In this document: positions 33,264 through 34,592 of the stretch, in pieces | Layout of the letters: each line of letters starts with the position of its first letter | Position numbering within the stretch: the stretch's first letter is position 1 | DNA from: Akkermansiaceae bacterium | GTDB lineage: Bacteria > Verrucomicrobiota > Verrucomicrobiia > Verrucomicrobiales > Akkermansiaceae | Length of the DNA: 34,592 bases | Direction: 5' to 3' | Assembly: GCA_903908495.1 (NCBI GenBank) | Contig: CAIVSK010000221.1 | Location: forward strand, 1-34,592 | Made by a program: the position numbers and the translations under genes | The notes under the pieces: generated by a model | Seen by the model: only the letters and a program-made list of their open reading frames with translations | Databases searched by the model: none | What the model was told of the DNA's origin: nothing

Positions 33264-34439
33264 ATGCACTCCGACCCAACAAGCAATTTCCCTGCCTCAG
33301 CTCTTGTCGTGTCGCGCTTTGACCTGACCGACCGGTCTGCCTGGTCGGGGATCATGCATAAGATCTACGAAGTCGTCACCAAGGAATTCGCTGAAATCGT
33401 GCCATGTGACCGCCTGGGCTACCCGCAAGGCATCCTGATCGGCGCGGAGAACCGATTGCTCGAAATGCTGGGACGCAGCCCCTACTGGCGGGCCGCAACA
33501 GCCAAGTATTATGCCCGCCAAATCCAGCAGCGCCTCGCCGCCATTAAAACTGACTGGGATGTGGCCATCGTTATCGATTCCTTCATGGTGCTGCCATTCT
33601 TGAAGCTAAACAAGCCGGTCATCTATTTGTCAGATTGCACCAAGACCCAACTTGTCGACCTTCGCTACCCTGGGTTTGACCACGTTTCGGCCGCGAACCA
33701 TCGCCGCTTGATGGAGATGGAGCGCCTGGCATACCACAACGCGACAGCACTGGTTTTCTGCTCCCAGTGGGCGGCGGAATCAGCCATCCGACAATATGGC
33801 ATTCCCGCGGAAAAAGTCATGGTGGTTCCCTTCGGAGCGAACATCGACCATATCCCCGCGCGTGACTCGGCACACCTCGACGGCCCGTGGCACCATACCG
33901 ACCAATGTGAATTGCTTATGATTGGTGTGGACTGGACTCGCAAGGGTGGAAATATCGCGAAAGAAATCATGGAAGATTTGAATCGACGGGGGATTGCGTG
34001 CCGCCTGACGGTATGCGGTTGCGTGCCGCCATACCCGCCCGATCCGAACATCCGGGTGTTTCCGTTCCTCGACAAGAACAAGCCCAGCGACCTGCTGCGC
34101 CTCGAAGAACTGTTGGCTGAGGCGTCTTACCTCGTGGTGCCCACACAGGCGGAGTGTTACGGAATTGTGTTTTGTGAAGCCTTTGCCTATGGCCTGCCGG
34201 CAGTAACCTGCCGAGTGGGCGGCGTCCCGGAGATCGTCACTCACGGTGTGAATGGTTTCGTTCTGGCTCCCAATGCGCCCGCTGCAGACTTCGCGAACCT
34301 GATCGCCGGAAACTATCAGGATCAACAAACCTATCTGGGGTTCCGCAAAGCGGCGCGCGACGCCTACGAGAAGACTTTCAATTGGACCCAATGGGTTCAG
34401 GCCATGCGTGCAATTGCGCAGGGCCTCGCAAATTCATGA
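33264..34439 (+). CDS. GT4-family glycosyltransferase
   Basis: 391 aa, GT-B fold glycosyltransferase that would add a sugar from a nucleotide donor to a polysaccharide or lipid acceptor. The N-terminal domain is poorly conserved. VFCSQWAAESAIRQYGIPAEKVMVVPFG (about 169-196) and LLMIGVDWTRKGG mark the inter-domain region. The donor site is VVPTQAECYGIVFCEAFAYGLPAVTCRVGGVPEIV (about 290-324), with the EX7E-like Glu pair. No signal peptide or TM. The ATG at 33264 is chosen; a TTG at 33258 would add two residues. It follows the deacetylase on the same strand, so both may belong to an exopolysaccharide cluster continuing to the right. Confidence 0.88.
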   Translation: MHSDPTSNFPASALVVSRFDLTDRSAWSGIMHKIYEVVTKEFAEIVPCDRLGYPQGILIGAENRLLEMLGRSPYWRAATAKYYARQIQQRLAAIKTDWDVAIVIDSFMVLPFLKLNKPVIYLSDCTKTQLVDLRYPGFDHVSAANHRRLMEMERLAYHNATALVFCSQWAAESAIRQYGIPAEKVMVVPFGANIDHIPARDSAHLDGPWHHTDQCELLMIGVDWTRKGGNIAKEIMEDLNRRGIACRLTVCGCVPPYPPDPNIRVFPFLDKNKPSDLLRLEELLAEASYLVVPTQAECYGIVFCEAFAYGLPAVTCRVGGVPEIVTHGVNGFVLAPNAPAADFANLIAGNYQDQQTYLGFRKAARDAYEKTFNWTQWVQAMRAIAQGLANS

Positions 34440-34565
34440 AACCCGTGGCACCTCTCCCATCGGCCCGCTCTGTGGGCCCCGCTTCGGCCCCCTGATCCGG
34501 CGGGGCGAGCAACGTGAATCCGCTTATCGGCAGGATGGAAGGGTGGTGGAAAGTGCAACAGCCTC

Positions 34566-34592
34566 ATGGACAGCCTCAAGATGATATTCAAG
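34566..34592 (+). CDS. Possible start of a further gene (3' truncated)
   Basis: The frame starting ATG at 34566 is open to the window end (MDSLKMIFK). The preceding 126 bases hold nothing clear, and a purine-rich GGAAGGGTGGTGGAAAG lies upstream. Too short to identify. Confidence 0.25.

Overview
The window is a high-GC, densely coded chromosomal segment from a Gram-negative bacterium: it carries LpxK for lipid A, lipoprotein-type signal sequences and an exosortase/PEP-CTERM system. The combination of exosortase, DUF4114-type PEP-CTERM proteins, a proline-tailed SecG, very few Shine-Dalgarno sequences and several kinds of short palindromic intergenic repeats suggests Verrucomicrobiota, perhaps Opitutales. 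That placement is inference from gene content, not a phylogeny.

Left end (1-4878, + strand): a multimeric [FeFe]-hydrogenase operon entered in mid-gene. The first gene is a NuoF/HydB-like flavoprotein fused to a GltD/NfnB-like pyridine-nucleotide oxidoreductase. It is followed directly by a complete catalytic subunit HydA. Together they suggest a soluble, possibly electron-bifurcating, NAD(P)-linked hydrogenase.

5048-14450 (mostly - strand) is a housekeeping block: a polyprenyl diphosphate synthase, DNA polymerase III delta (holA), a small membrane protein, tyrS, a secreted alpha/beta hydrolase, a tryptophan-rich exported protein of unknown function, and lpxK. Three kinds of repeat lie between these genes. 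The tryptophan-rich gene is bracketed by a duplicated piece of the lpxK 3' end. secG and a rhomboid-family protein follow on the + strand (14584-16603).

16642-31254 (- strand) is the most interesting part, a self-contained exosortase locus. In transcription order it holds three tandem paralogous PEP-CTERM/DUF4114 secreted proteins, each behind the same promoter module. A tightly coupled run follows with ATGA overlaps: TPR protein, exosortase, 169-aa membrane protein and EpsI-like protein. A large hybrid histidine kinase comes 23 bp later, and a second hybrid kinase with a related periplasmic sensor comes after a further 272 bp. No DNA-binding response regulator is visible. A working model is that the kinases sense an envelope or exopolysaccharide state and control making and sorting of the three substrates through a regulator outside the window.

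Right end: a uridine-kinase-like P-loop kinase (- strand), then on the + strand a NodB-type polysaccharide deacetylase and a GT4 glycosyltransferase. These enzymes are commonly found beside exosortase systems and point to exopolysaccharide synthesis. The last 27 bases may begin another gene.
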